Part shown: positions 53,928-63,162 of the stretch, one piece after another
Position numbering within the stretch: the first letter of the stretch is position 1
Layout: each line of letters starts with the position of its first letter
Source of the DNA: Novipirellula artificiosorum
Lineage (GTDB): Bacteria > Planctomycetota > Planctomycetia > Pirellulales > Pirellulaceae
Assembly: GCF_007860135.1 (NCBI RefSeq)
Contig: NZ_SJPV01000001.1
Coordinates: forward strand, 1,361,299 to 1,425,298
Direction: 5' to 3'
DNA: 64,000 bases
Notes under the pieces: generated by a model
Databases searched by the model: none
The model's input: only the letters and a program-made list of their open reading frames with translations
Told to the model about the DNA's origin: nothing
Position numbers and translations under genes: made by a program

Positions 53928-55324
53928 TTTTTCCGGAAAGCGTCACTGCGTCGTCGGTCCCGCGAACGGATTTCGTCGCGAGTCCCCGAGGTGACGATCT
54001 CGTAGAAACAGGCACGGCCGAAACGATTCTTCCTCAGGACACGACCGAGTCGTTGCAAAGCTTGTCGTGTTCCGCTTCCCCCGCCCACGACGATGGCTAC
54101 ATTCACTTCGGGCAAGTCGACGCCTTCATCGAGCACACGGTTCGCTACGATCACAGGGTAACGACCTTCACGAAAACCCGCCAGGATTTCTTTCCGTTCG
54201 CGTTTGCGACAATGGCTTAGCAGGCAGGGAACCAAGAACCGTAGCGAAACATCACGCGCCATGGCGTTGGAACCGCAAAACACGATCACCGGTTCTCCGG
54301 CATGTAGCCGAAACAAATCTTCAATCAGACGAAGCTTGTCGGTTGCCCGGTCTTCGATCGATCGCTTGGCATGGAACGCCAACATGGCCGCCCGAGCCTT
54401 GGGGTCACTGCCGCTGTCACGGCACAGCGTTTGCCAATCGTAGCCAGGGTCGTCGACCCGCCGTTCAGCGATAAAGTTTGCTACCGTTCTCCCAAGCATC
54501 TTGTAACGCTCGCGTTCTTCCTCCGACAGGTGCACCGACATTCGCACGATGTCGTAGTGAGCCAATGTCTTGCCCCGCGCCGACTCGATCGCTTGAGTGT
54601 AAACTCGCGGTCCGATCAATTCGTCCAAAAGCACTTCCATTCCGTCACGTCGCTGTGGTGTCGCCGTCAATCCAAGCCGAAAGGGGGCGGCACTCATTCG
54701 GGCAGCATCTTGCCGGACCGAACCGGGCAAATGGTGGCATTCGTCAAACACAACAAGTTGGAATCGGTTGCCGATTCTCGGCATATGGATCGACGCGCTG
54801 TCGTACGTGGTCACGCTGATCGGGCTGACGCGATGAACTCCGTCGCCAATGATTCCGGCGTCAATCCCGGTGGCGGCCAAAATCCGATCATGCCATTGGT
54901 ACATCAAATCACGCACGGGCGACACCACCAAGACACTGCCGCCGAGTCGAGCGATCACGTGGAGTGCAACCTCGGTTTTCCCCGTCCCCGTGGGCATCAC
55001 GACGACGCCGCGACGAGTGGCGAACCAAGCGTTGACGGCGTCGGCTTGATCGCGACGAAGCGAGTGCAGGTTCTGCCTCGGAAATACGACCGGCTTCCAA
55101 TCTGCAACGTCGTCGATCCAAGATGCCGCTAAATGCAAAGAAAACCGCTTGGCGACCTCACCGTAGTGAATCGCGTCGGTCCGCCAACCCTTTGACCGTG
55201 GGTCGCTCACCCAGATATTCGGTTCCCACAATCGCTTGAGTAACGACTCGGAAACGCCGGAAAGGGTCAGCGTTCCCTGATCAAATGCCAATCGCACCGA
55301 GTTGGCGAAAGCAGAATGGGACAT
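53924..55324 (-). CDS. XPB-like DEAD/DEAH helicase
   Basis: 466 residues. After an N-terminal domain of about 85 residues come the helicase motifs: Walker A VVVMPTGTGKTEVAL (K116), DECHH (motif II, about 194-198), LGLTATPQRRDG (III), VIVANRVLDEGVDLPEVNVAI (V) and QALQRLGRVLRKNRFG (VI). The LTATPxRxDG and VLDEGVDxP signatures are those of the XPB/Rad25 group of superfamily 2. In eukaryotes and archaea XPB opens DNA for excision repair or transcription. A DUF790 nuclease gene follows with a 4-bp overlap. AAGG five bases before the ATG is a plausible ribosome-binding site. Cytosolic. Confidence 0.85.
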   Translation of the reverse strand: MSHSAFANSVRLAFDQGTLTLSGVSESLLKRLWEPNIWVSDPRSKGWRTDAIHYGEVAKRFSLHLAASWIDDVADWKPVVFPRQNLHSLRRDQADAVNAWFATRRGVVVMPTGTGKTEVALHVIARLGGSVLVVSPVRDLMYQWHDRILAATGIDAGIIGDGVHRVSPISVTTYDSASIHMPRIGNRFQLVVFDECHHLPGSVRQDAARMSAAPFRLGLTATPQRRDGMEVLLDELIGPRVYTQAIESARGKTLAHYDIVRMSVHLSEEERERYKMLGRTVANFIAERRVDDPGYDWQTLCRDSGSDPKARAAMLAFHAKRSIEDRATDKLRLIEDLFRLHAGEPVIVFCGSNAMARDVSLRFLVPCLLSHCRKRERKEILAGFREGRYPVIVANRVLDEGVDLPEVNVAIVVGGGSGTRQALQRLGRVLRKNRFGRACFYEIVTSGTRDEIRSRDRRRSDAFRKK

Positions 55325-55454
55325 CGTGCCTTGGCGACGAGCCTAAATGGAGGGGATTGGTGTACCGGAGCGATGCCGTATCATAGACGGCACGCTCACG
55401 CGATCCAAGCTTTGTCACAAATACAGAAGTCCACTTTTTACGGAAATAGAAGAG

Positions 55455-56555
55455 ATGTCACACCTTACCAACACCGAATCGGTAGTCGCCTCGCGGTATT
55501 CGGCGGCCGCCGAGGCGGTGGAACCGGCGCTTTGCTGTCCGGTCGATTATGATGCCCAGTACTTGAAAGTGATCCCGCAAGAAGTCATCGACCGAGATTA
55601 CGGTTGTGGCGACCCGTCGAAGTACGTTCGTAAGGGTGAAACTGTCTTGGATTTGGGGAGTGGCGGGGGCAAAATCTGCTTCATTGCGGCTCAAGTCGTT
55701 GGCGAATCTGGGCGTGTGATCGGCGTGGACATGAACGACAACATGCTCGCACTCGCTCGCGCTAGCCAAGGGTCCGTTGCCAAGCAGATTGGCTATGACA
55801 ATGTCACGTTCCTTAAAGGCCGTATTCAGGACATGACGATTGACCGCGACCGAGTCGATGCCTACCTCAAGCAGCATCCGGTCAGCGATGAAGCCTCGCT
55901 TCGAACCCTCGAAGCGTTCCTCGCAAGCTTGCGCCACGAAGCACCGATGATTCCAGAGGAATCGGTCGATGTGGTTGTCAGCAACTGCGTTCTAAACTTG
56001 GTCGATCCGGCTGAAAAAGCAGTGCTATTTGAAGAGATTCACCGCGTCCTGCGGGTCGGAGGGCGAGCCGTGATCAGTGACATCGTTTGCGACCAAGAAG
56101 TTCCAATGCATTTGCAACAAGACCCACAGATGTGGAGCGGCTGTATTTCAGGCGCGTTCCGTGATACCGATTTCGTCAACGCGTTTGTCGAAGCCGGTTT
56201 CTATGGTGTGGAAATGGTGGCGTTGCAACAAGAGCCCTGGCAAGTTGTCGAAGAGATCGAGTTCCGTTCGGCAACCGTGATTGCCTACAAGGGGGAAGTG
56301 CCCTTGGAAACGGACGAAGCTAAGAATCACACGGTGATCTATCGTGGCCCGTTCGCGGCGGTGCGAGATGAGTTTGGTGAAGAATTCTGGCGAGCGGATC
56401 CAACGGCGGTCAACGAAGCGACTTTTCGCAGGATCAACGAAGATCCTTACCGCGATCAATTCATTCGGATCGAAGCCGATGGTAAGAAACGCATCACGCG
56501 GACGCCGGTACTGCCCGTCGCCGATGCGTGCTGTTCCTCCGGTGAATGCTGCTGA
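55455..56555 (+). CDS. arsM: ArsM-like SAM-dependent methyltransferase
   Basis: 366 residues from the ATG at 55455 (AGAAGAG just upstream); the open frame starts at 55347 but its first residues are not family-like. The SAM motif VLDLGSGGGKICFIAA is at about 64-79. The arsenite-binding cysteine pattern of ArsM is present: C27-C28 (LCCPVDYD), C51 (DYGCGDP), C178 (SNCVLNL) and C230 (SGCISGAF). A block of about 45 residues (RVDAYLKQHPVSDEASLR) sits before C178, longer than in most ArsM. The tail ends DACCSSGECC, a likely metal-binding end. It would methylate arsenite to mono- and dimethyl species. No arsR or efflux gene is adjacent, so another thiol-metal substrate is possible. Confidence 0.72.
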   Translation: MSHLTNTESVVASRYSAAAEAVEPALCCPVDYDAQYLKVIPQEVIDRDYGCGDPSKYVRKGETVLDLGSGGGKICFIAAQVVGESGRVIGVDMNDNMLALARASQGSVAKQIGYDNVTFLKGRIQDMTIDRDRVDAYLKQHPVSDEASLRTLEAFLASLRHEAPMIPEESVDVVVSNCVLNLVDPAEKAVLFEEIHRVLRVGGRAVISDIVCDQEVPMHLQQDPQMWSGCISGAFRDTDFVNAFVEAGFYGVEMVALQQEPWQVVEEIEFRSATVIAYKGEVPLETDEAKNHTVIYRGPFAAVRDEFGEEFWRADPTAVNEATFRRINEDPYRDQFIRIEADGKKRITRTPVLPVADACCSSGECC

Positions 56556-56556
56556 A

Positions 56557-56586
56557 AAAACGGACTTGCCGAAGGGGCACCGTTTT
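56557..56586. terminator. Bidirectional terminator between converging genes
   Basis: AAAACGG (56557-56563) pairs with CCGTTTT (56580-56586); inside it TGCC (56567-56570) pairs with GGCA (56576-56579). A-rich on the left and T-rich on the right, so it can stop transcription from both sides. It spans the stop codons of the ArsM gene and the convergent P-loop gene. Confidence 0.7.
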
Positions 56587-58009
56587 AGGCAAAGTTTTCT
56601 ATGACGCCAACGCCTTGAATGCCGGATTGCATCAAGCGGGTCGCCAAGCGTTTGACTTCGTCCGCGTCGGTGTGTTCCACATCGCGGACAATCATTGCGC
56701 TTTCAACCGACGTTGCATACGATGTCGCGTCGTCGGATTCACCGATGGGGCCATCCACAATCACTAAGTCGAAGTGCTGTTTAAGCGTTTTGAGGAGTTG
56801 CTGGATTTCATAGGGCTTTGCTTGATCCGCCATGTCGGTTCCGAACAATGGCAAGAAGGTCACGCCGTCTTCGAGCCCCGCAACGGCAACGCTGCTGAGG
56901 GGTTGTCCATCGCGAATCGCATCCAACCACCCCGCTTCCACATCAAGACATAGATCATCCACGAGCGTCGGCGCAATCGTATCCCCATCGACTAACGCGA
57001 CTCGAATTCCGGCTGCGGCCGCCGCCATCGCGACGCCCATCGCAACGGTGCTTCGCCCCTCTTCCCCATGGACACTGGTGATCAAAACGCTGCTCAAGCC
57101 GGTGTCGACAGCCTCCAACATCTGTTCCGCAATCTGCTGAAAAATTTCACCGTTGAAGAACAGTTTCGCCACATTGGCAGGCAAGTCGAATTGGTCCACT
57201 TCCCAGGCTGGCCGAAACACGGTGGTGGCTGCCGCAGATGCCATCGCATCTTCGATCGCCTGCTGTGCGTCGGCGTGAGTCAGCGCGGCAGGCTGTTGGA
57301 TCAGGGTGGGGCTTGGCTGCGACGACTCGACCGTCACATCGGTTTGCGATGGCGGATCGGATGGCTCCGCTGCAAAGTTTTGCTTTTTCGTTCTCGGCTT
57401 CAGCTGTTTGATCGAGAAACGAACATGTGCTTGATCTGCACGCGTCGCTTGATTGCTTTGTGAAATCGACGCATCGCTCCCCGCCGGAGACGCCGATTCG
57501 GTGGGGGGCAATCCGGTCTGTTTCGATTCGCTCGGCAACGTCTCGAGTGGCAATGTCTCCCGCGGCAACGTCTCGAGTGGCAACGTCTCGAGTGGCAACG
57601 TCTGATCCGGCGATGTCTCAAGCGGCGACGTCTCAAGTGGCTGGGGCATCGTGATGGTTTCAGAGTGGCCGTAGAGCGATGCCAACTGGTCACTTTCGGC
57701 TGTCCCGATCGTGAAAGACTCGGTGATCATCTGATCGTTCTCATCCGCCAGTTGAATGTCGTCATCCAAGTGCGGTTTCGGAACGACCTGCTGAGGGTCG
57801 CTATCTGCGCGATACTGATTGTCATCCGCTTCATCGATCCACCACGTCGCTGCCGCTTCGGCGGAAACCTGTTTGGTGGTTTGCTCGCGAACAGGCGTTT
57901 CCGACATCGAAACCCCCGAGTCAGGTTCCTGGGATGCAACGTTGGTGGTGGCCGCTTGACGATTTCGTCGGGAAAATGCCTTGACGAATCCTTGGTTGTT
58001 TGAATTCAT
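56585..58009 (-). CDS. BY-kinase/ParA-like P-loop protein with degenerate Walker A
   Basis: 474 residues from the ATG at 58009. The first 260 residues are of low complexity, with seven 15-bp repeats giving LETLP-type units at about 125-160. The C-terminal 175 residues are a CpsD/Wzc-type or MinD-like domain: VLITSVHGEEGRSTVAMG (Walker A region, Lys replaced by Arg at residue 319), VALVDGDTIAP (Walker A') and FDLVIVDGPIGES (Walker B). Tyrosine clusters at the end, typical of bacterial tyrosine kinases, are missing (it ends VIENFA). It may therefore bind nucleotide weakly or act as a scaffold. It is the downstream gene of a pair with the one-helix membrane protein, and is convergent with arsM. 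Confidence 0.72.
   Translation of the reverse strand: MNSNNQGFVKAFSRRNRQAATTNVASQEPDSGVSMSETPVREQTTKQVSAEAAATWWIDEADDNQYRADSDPQQVVPKPHLDDDIQLADENDQMITESFTIGTAESDQLASLYGHSETITMPQPLETSPLETSPDQTLPLETLPLETLPRETLPLETLPSESKQTGLPPTESASPAGSDASISQSNQATRADQAHVRFSIKQLKPRTKKQNFAAEPSDPPSQTDVTVESSQPSPTLIQQPAALTHADAQQAIEDAMASAAATTVFRPAWEVDQFDLPANVAKLFFNGEIFQQIAEQMLEAVDTGLSSVLITSVHGEEGRSTVAMGVAMAAAAAGIRVALVDGDTIAPTLVDDLCLDVEAGWLDAIRDGQPLSSVAVAGLEDGVTFLPLFGTDMADQAKPYEIQQLLKTLKQHFDLVIVDGPIGESDDATSYATSVESAMIVRDVEHTDADEVKRLATRLMQSGIQGVGVIENFA
57534..57638. repeat. 15-bp minisatellite (7 units) within the P-loop gene
   Basis: Units of the form GGCAACGTCTCGAGT, seven in tandem with a few substitutions. Read on the minus strand they give LETLP-type pentapeptides. 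Fifteen bp keeps the frame, so length variation would be tolerated. Confidence 0.9.
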
Positions 58010-58105
58010 GGTCGCTACCAAGCTGTGAACGGTTGATCGAAGGGAGGAGTAAATGTCATGCGGTCGGGGGCGAGTCGAGCTTGGGCACGCAGTTGGTGCC
58101 CAGAC

Positions 58106-59155
58106 TTATTGTCCGGGGAAACCGGTTGGGAAATAGTTTTCCCAATTGGAAATGCCGTCCGGAGTGGCGGTCGCCGGGTAATCATCATCCTGGGGATTCG
58201 AGCTCTGAATCGCTGCGGGCTGAGCAGTCACCTCGGGGGCCACGATCTCGTCCGTTGCCGTTGGATACCGATTGCTGAAGTGCGCCGTTGTCGCAAGTTC
58301 ACTGACTTGAGCTTCGCGGGCGTCCGGGGTCATCTCGCTGACCGTCGTTGCCATTGCGGAACCCGATCGATTCGCGGCTCGCGACGTAGGCAACGGCGAG
58401 TCGGTAGCACTCGGCGTCGAACCTGCGGTGGCTTCAGGGATTGGCGCCGACAGTGTGGCGACCAAGGGAACCTCATCGGACATCTCACTCGGCGTCGTTT
58501 CTGCGGTGGCAAACGAAATCAAATCGGTGGGAGGCACCAATTCAAAGGACTCACCTTCCGATGAATTAGCTTGATTCGCTCGGTTTTGAGACCGTCGACC
58601 CACCACCAAGGCGGCGACCACAACCGCGAACAGCAGCACCAAGACCAAGCTGTGTGAACCCATCGACTCGACCCAGCCGCGGCCCGATGGCGCGTCGGGG
58701 GCAGCCGCCCTTTCGCCCACTGACGCCTCTTGGATCGGCCCAGAACTGTGAGGATTCGAACCGTGAGGATTCGAACCGTGAGGACTCGAACCGTGAGGAC
58801 TCGAAGCGTGGGGAATCGAAGCAATCGGATCCACGATTAACGGGGCCGACGGATGCCGATTTGGCTCGGCCGGTGCCTGAACCTTGGCTTGTCGATCTTG
58901 GTCTAGGGAAACAGCCGGTTCTGGCTGCTTGGTGCTCGCTGATTGTGGAACGTTGTCGGTTTGCGAACAAATGGGCTCGTGGGCCATCCCACACCCTTGT
59001 GCCGTAGGCGCGGTGGAGGACCGATACAGATTCTGCAGCTGGAATAGTGTCGGCGGCAAGGAGGCGTCCGATTCGGGGCCACCGGTCGCAGGGGCTGCTG
59101 GATGCGGTAGCTGCCCGCGTCTGCCGTCTTGGGCTGGATTGGGCGAGACGGTCAT
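58106..59155 (-). CDS. Single-helix membrane protein with SNPHG repeats
   Basis: 349 residues from the ATG at 59155 (AGGAAG six bases upstream). The N-terminal half is polar and of low complexity, with a run of SPHGS/NPHGS repeats at about 115-135. One hydrophobic helix (HSLVLVLLFAVVVAALVVG, about 168-186), followed by arginines, anchors it, probably with the N-terminus outside. The C-terminal half is rich in Thr, Ser, Glu and Pro and has no fold I recognise. It lies 96 bp upstream of the P-loop gene on the same strand; a Wzc-like membrane activator with its cytoplasmic kinase partner is a conceivable comparison, but no such domain is visible. Confidence 0.6.
   Translation of the reverse strand: MTVSPNPAQDGRRGQLPHPAAPATGGPESDASLPPTLFQLQNLYRSSTAPTAQGCGMAHEPICSQTDNVPQSASTKQPEPAVSLDQDRQAKVQAPAEPNRHPSAPLIVDPIASIPHASSPHGSSPHGSNPHGSNPHSSGPIQEASVGERAAAPDAPSGRGWVESMGSHSLVLVLLFAVVVAALVVGRRSQNRANQANSSEGESFELVPPTDLISFATAETTPSEMSDEVPLVATLSAPIPEATAGSTPSATDSPLPTSRAANRSGSAMATTVSEMTPDAREAQVSELATTAHFSNRYPTATDEIVAPEVTAQPAAIQSSNPQDDDYPATATPDGISNWENYFPTGFPGQ
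58747..58821. repeat. 15-bp minisatellite (5 units) within the one-helix protein gene
   Basis: Five tandem units close to CGTGAGGATTCGAAC, encoding SNPHG or SSPHG pentapeptides on the minus strand. Unit length again equals five codons. Confidence 0.9.
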
Positions 59156-59460
59156 GTGATCTTCCTGAAACACGAGTGCGAGGCGCCCCGATGGGAGCGT
59201 TCTATTGCTTTCGAACCGATATTCACCACAAGGGGACCCATACCGGACTCCGGGTAATTAGATCGGCCTGCAACGGTCTTGATCTTTAGGATGCCATTAC
59301 CGATCCTTCGGAATGTGCGGAATAGTCAAAGTTGGCCGACTGAGCAATATTGAATGCCCCGTTTCTTGGCAGTTCACCTTGTTAATCTGCGAACAGACGA
59401 AGAAGATACTGGGGTTAGAGCCCACGTTTTTGCATTCAAACGACGAAATCACACGGAAAT
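59156..59460. other. Divergent leader region of metH, no gene or riboswitch found
   Basis: 305 bp between two outward-facing genes. I looked for a cobalamin riboswitch (B12 box GCCACTG) and a SAM-type leader and found neither. No convincing -10/-35 pair. Confidence 0.4.
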
Positions 59461-62400
59461 ATGCTTCAATCGACGCCAACTGATACGCTGATCGCTGAAC
59501 TGGTTCGCCAACGAATCCTGCTGCTCGATGGTGCAATGGGGACCATGATCCAGCGGCTGAAGTACGACGAAACGGCTGTGCGTGGTGAGCGTTTCGCGAA
59601 TCATCACAAGGATTTGAAGAATTTCTCCGATATCCTCTGCCTGACCCACCCTGCGGAAATCACCAAGATCCACCACGCCTATTTAAAGGCGGGTAGTGAT
59701 ATCATTGAAACCAATTCCTTCGGGGCCTCGCCCGTTGGAATGGTTGAATTTGACCTACCGCTCGAATTGGTCGACGAAATCAACCACGCCGCGGTGGCTT
59801 GTGCTCGCAGCGCTGTTGATTTCTGGAACCAGCAGACCCCTGAAAAGCCACGTTTTGTCGCCGGATCGATTGGACCGACCACCAAGCAGACCGCGATCAG
59901 CACCAACGTCGAAGACCCCGCTCACCGCGACACGACTTTCAACGAGATGAAAGACAGTTACCGGGCTCAGGTCGATTCGCTGGTCGAAGCGGGCGTAGAC
60001 CTGCTGATGCCGGAAACGGCGATTGACACGCTGAATCTCAAAGCGTGTCTGTTCGCGATCGAGGAGTTCTTCGCCTCGGGCGGTCGGCGTGTACCGGTCA
60101 TGGTCAGCGGTACGTTTGACAAAGGGGGCCGAACGTTTGTCAGCGGCCAAAGTGTCGAGGCCTTCGTCACGTCGTTGGCTCACTTTCCCCTGCTATCGAT
60201 TGGGATGAATTGCGCTTTGGGACCCGATGTGATGCGCGGCCACATTGAAGAGATGTCACAATCCACGGGGATCCCCATCAGCTGCCACCCCAACGCGGGA
60301 TTGCCCAATGACATGGGCCAATTCGACCTCGGCCCTCGGGCGATGGCGGAAATCGTGGGCGAGTACGCCGACAACGGCTGGGTCAACATCCTTGGCGGTT
60401 GCTGCGGGACCACCCCAGAACACATTCAAGCGATTGCGGAACGTGTCCAGGGCAAGCAACCCAAGCAAGAATCAAGCGGCCCCGTCTACACCCGTTTGTC
60501 GGGCCAATTGCCGATGGTGATGCGACCCGAGATTCCGTTCACCATGATCGGTGAAAGAACGAACGTCGCCGGTAGCCGTAAATTCGCTCGATTGATTCGT
60601 GACGAACAATACGATGAAGCCGTCGAGATTGCTCGCGAGCAGGTCCTCAACGGGGCGATGGTGATCGACATCAACTTTGACGACGCCTTGCTCGATGGCG
60701 TGGAGGCGATGACTCGTTATCTGCGTTTGATCTCGGGGGATGACGTGGTTGCTGCGGTGCCCGTGATGATTGATAGCAGCAAATGGGAGGTTCTCGAGGC
60801 CGGTTTGCAAAACGTTCAGGGCAAAGCGATTGTCAACTCGATCTCATTGAAAGATGGCGAACCAGAGTTTCTACGACGAGCACGCTTGGTGCGCCAATAT
60901 GGTGCGGCTGCGGTCGTGATGGCCTTTGACGAACAAGGGCAAGCCGCGGACGAAGAGAATAAGGTGCGAATCTGCAAGCGAGCCTATGATCTGCTGGTCA
61001 ACGAAATCGGCTTCCCGCCGGAAGACATCATCTTTGATCCGAACATTTTGACGGTCGCAACGGGGATTGAGGAACACGACAACTATGCGGTCGATTTCAT
61101 CAATGCCGTTCGTCGCATCAAAAAGGTATGTCCAGGTGCAAAGACAAGCGGCGGAGTGAGCAACATCAGCTTCAGCTTTCGTGGTAACGATCCGGTCCGC
61201 GAAGCGATGCACAGTGCGTTCTTGTATCATGCCGTGCGCGCGGGATTGGATATGGGGATTGTCAACGCCGGCCAATTGGAAGTCTATGAAGAGATCCCCA
61301 AGGACTTGCTCGAACGTGTCGAGGATGTGCTACTAAACCGTCGCAGCGACGCGACCGACCGGATGCTCGAGTTTGCCGAGTCGGTGAAAAGCAAGGGCAA
61401 GAGAAAGTCCGGCGAAGACTTGGCTTGGCGAGACGCGGCGGTAGCCGATCGCATGAAGCATGCCCTGATTAAAGGGATCGACAAGTACATTGTTGAAGAT
61501 GCCGAAGAAGCTCGCCAGCACTACGACCGCTGTTTGCAAGTGATCGAAGGTCCGCTGATGGACGGCATGAGCGTCGTGGGCGATCTGTTCGGCGCCGGGA
61601 AAATGTTCCTGCCACAAGTCGTGAAGTCGGCGCGGGTCATGAAAAAGGCAGTCGCCTACCTCGAACCGTTCATGGAACAAGAGAAGATCGAGGCAGGGGT
61701 TGAAAACGATGATGCGCGAGGAAAATTCCTGATTGCAACCGTCAAAGGCGACGTGCATGATATCGGCAAGAATATCGTCGGTGTGGTGCTGCAGTGCAAC
61801 AACTACGAAGTCATCGATCTGGGCGTGATGGTCTCGAGCGATACGATTCTCGAAGAGGCAGAGAAACATAATGTCGATGTCATCGGGCTCAGCGGGTTGA
61901 TTACCCCCAGTTTGGACGAAATGGTGCATGTCGCTCGCGAGATGAAACGCAAGAAGATGGATATCCCGCTACTGATTGGTGGCGCGACTACCAGCGCGAA
62001 ACACACCGCAGTCAAAATTGCCCCTGCTTACGACGGTGGCGTGGTGCATGTGTTGGACGCCAGCCGTAGTGTGAATGTCGTCGAAAAGCTGATCAGTCAA
62101 GAAAACAAGAAAACCTTCATGGCCGAAAACGAGAAGCTGCAGCAGCAGTTGGCGGCCAGCTATCGAGATCGCAAGCAGACGCTTGTCACCTATGCCGAAG
62201 CATTGGAAGAGCGGTTTGCAACCGATTGGGACACCGTGCAAATCGAGAAACCCTCATTTACCGGTGTGAAGGTATTGAGCGACTTCCCCCTTGAAGAGAT
62301 TCGTCCTTACATCGATTGGTCTCCCTTTTTTATGACCTGGGAATTGAAAGGAAAGTACCCAAAGATCTTTGATGACAAGGTGGTGGGAACCCAGGCAAAA

Positions 62401-63162
62401 GAGCTTTTCGATGATGCAAATCAGCTGCTGGATCAAATCATTGCCGACAAGACGCTTCAAGCCAATGCCGTTTATGGATTCTGGCCAGCCGCCAGTGATG
62501 ATGATGACATTGTGCTTTACAGCGACGCGGCCCATTCGCATGAATTGACGAGGCTTTACTGTCTTCGTCAGCAATGGGAGCGCAAGGGGCAAAAGGATTA
62601 TCGTTCCCTTGCCGATTATGTCGCTCCGGTCGATAGTGGACGCAGCGACTACCTTGGTGGATTCGTTGTCACTGCGGGCATCGGTGCAGAGGCCTTGGCC
62701 ACAAAGTTCAAAGCGGAGCTGGACGACTACAAAGCGATCATGGTGCAAGCCGTGGCGGATCGGTTAGCGGAAGCCTTTGCAGAGTTGATGCACGAACGAG
62801 CACGAAAAGACTGGGGCTTTGGAACGGCGGAAGGCTTAACCAAGGAAGAAATGATCGCCGAGAAGTATCGCGGAATTCGGCCGGCGGCCGGTTATCCCGC
62901 CTGCCCCGATCATACCGAAAAGAAAACGCTGTTCGAACTGCTCGATGCCGAAAAGAACACGGGGGTTGAATTGACGAGCAGCTATGCGATGACACCTGGT
63001 GCAAGCGTCAGCGGTCTGTACTTTGGTCATCCCGAATCTCGTTACTTTGCCGTGGACCGAGTCACCAAAGACCAGATCGAATCCTACGCCAAACGGAAAG
63101 GCCAATCGATCAAAGAAGTCGAACGATGGCTCAGCCCCAACTTGGCTTACGACCCTGAATGA
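59461..63162 (+). CDS. metH: Cobalamin-dependent methionine synthase
   Basis: 1233 residues, matching E. coli MetH (1227). It transfers a methyl group from 5-methyltetrahydrofolate to homocysteine through cobalamin. Domains in order: homocysteine-binding barrel with zinc cysteines C251, C314 and C315 (GMNC and GGCCGTTP); folate barrel (about 355-620, [22 protein letters not shown]); cobalamin cap; cobalamin-binding domain with DVHDIGKN (H766, the lower axial ligand) and [11 protein letters not shown]; and the C-terminal SAM-activation domain with [12 protein letters not shown]. All key residues appear intact. The ribosome-binding site is weak. The stop codon overlaps the start of the next gene (ATGA). 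Confidence 0.96.
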   Translation: MLQSTPTDTLIAELVRQRILLLDGAMGTMIQRLKYDETAVRGERFANHHKDLKNFSDILCLTHPAEITKIHHAYLKAGSDIIETNSFGASPVGMVEFDLPLELVDEINHAAVACARSAVDFWNQQTPEKPRFVAGSIGPTTKQTAISTNVEDPAHRDTTFNEMKDSYRAQVDSLVEAGVDLLMPETAIDTLNLKACLFAIEEFFASGGRRVPVMVSGTFDKGGRTFVSGQSVEAFVTSLAHFPLLSIGMNCALGPDVMRGHIEEMSQSTGIPISCHPNAGLPNDMGQFDLGPRAMAEIVGEYADNGWVNILGGCCGTTPEHIQAIAERVQGKQPKQESSGPVYTRLSGQLPMVMRPEIPFTMIGERTNVAGSRKFARLIRDEQYDEAVEIAREQVLNGAMVIDINFDDALLDGVEAMTRYLRLISGDDVVAAVPVMIDSSKWEVLEAGLQNVQGKAIVNSISLKDGEPEFLRRARLVRQYGAAAVVMAFDEQGQAADEENKVRICKRAYDLLVNEIGFPPEDIIFDPNILTVATGIEEHDNYAVDFINAVRRIKKVCPGAKTSGGVSNISFSFRGNDPVREAMHSAFLYHAVRAGLDMGIVNAGQLEVYEEIPKDLLERVEDVLLNRRSDATDRMLEFAESVKSKGKRKSGEDLAWRDAAVADRMKHALIKGIDKYIVEDAEEARQHYDRCLQVIEGPLMDGMSVVGDLFGAGKMFLPQVVKSARVMKKAVAYLEPFMEQEKIEAGVENDDARGKFLIATVKGDVHDIGKNIVGVVLQCNNYEVIDLGVMVSSDTILEEAEKHNVDVIGLSGLITPSLDEMVHVAREMKRKKMDIPLLIGGATTSAKHTAVKIAPAYDGGVVHVLDASRSVNVVEKLISQENKKTFMAENEKLQQQLAASYRDRKQTLVTYAEALEERFATDWDTVQIEKPSFTGVKVLSDFPLEEIRPYIDWSPFFMTWELKGKYPKIFDDKVVGTQAKELFDDANQLLDQIIADKTLQANAVYGFWPAASDDDDIVLYSDAAHSHELTRLYCLRQQWERKGQKDYRSLADYVAPVDSGRSDYLGGFVVTAGIGAEALATKFKAELDDYKAIMVQAVADRLAEAFAELMHERARKDWGFGTAEGLTKEEMIAEKYRGIRPAAGYPACPDHTEKKTLFELLDAEKNTGVELTSSYAMTPGASVSGLYFGHPESRYFAVDRVTKDQIESYAKRKGQSIKEVERWLSPNLAYDPE

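Noticed and set aside
54371-55132. A 253-residue plus-strand frame
   Set aside because: Antisense shadow of the XPB-like helicase with Arg/His-rich composition.
59300-59460. Possible cobalamin or SAM riboswitch before metH
   Set aside because: No B12 box (GCCACTG) or SAM-leader helices could be recognised.
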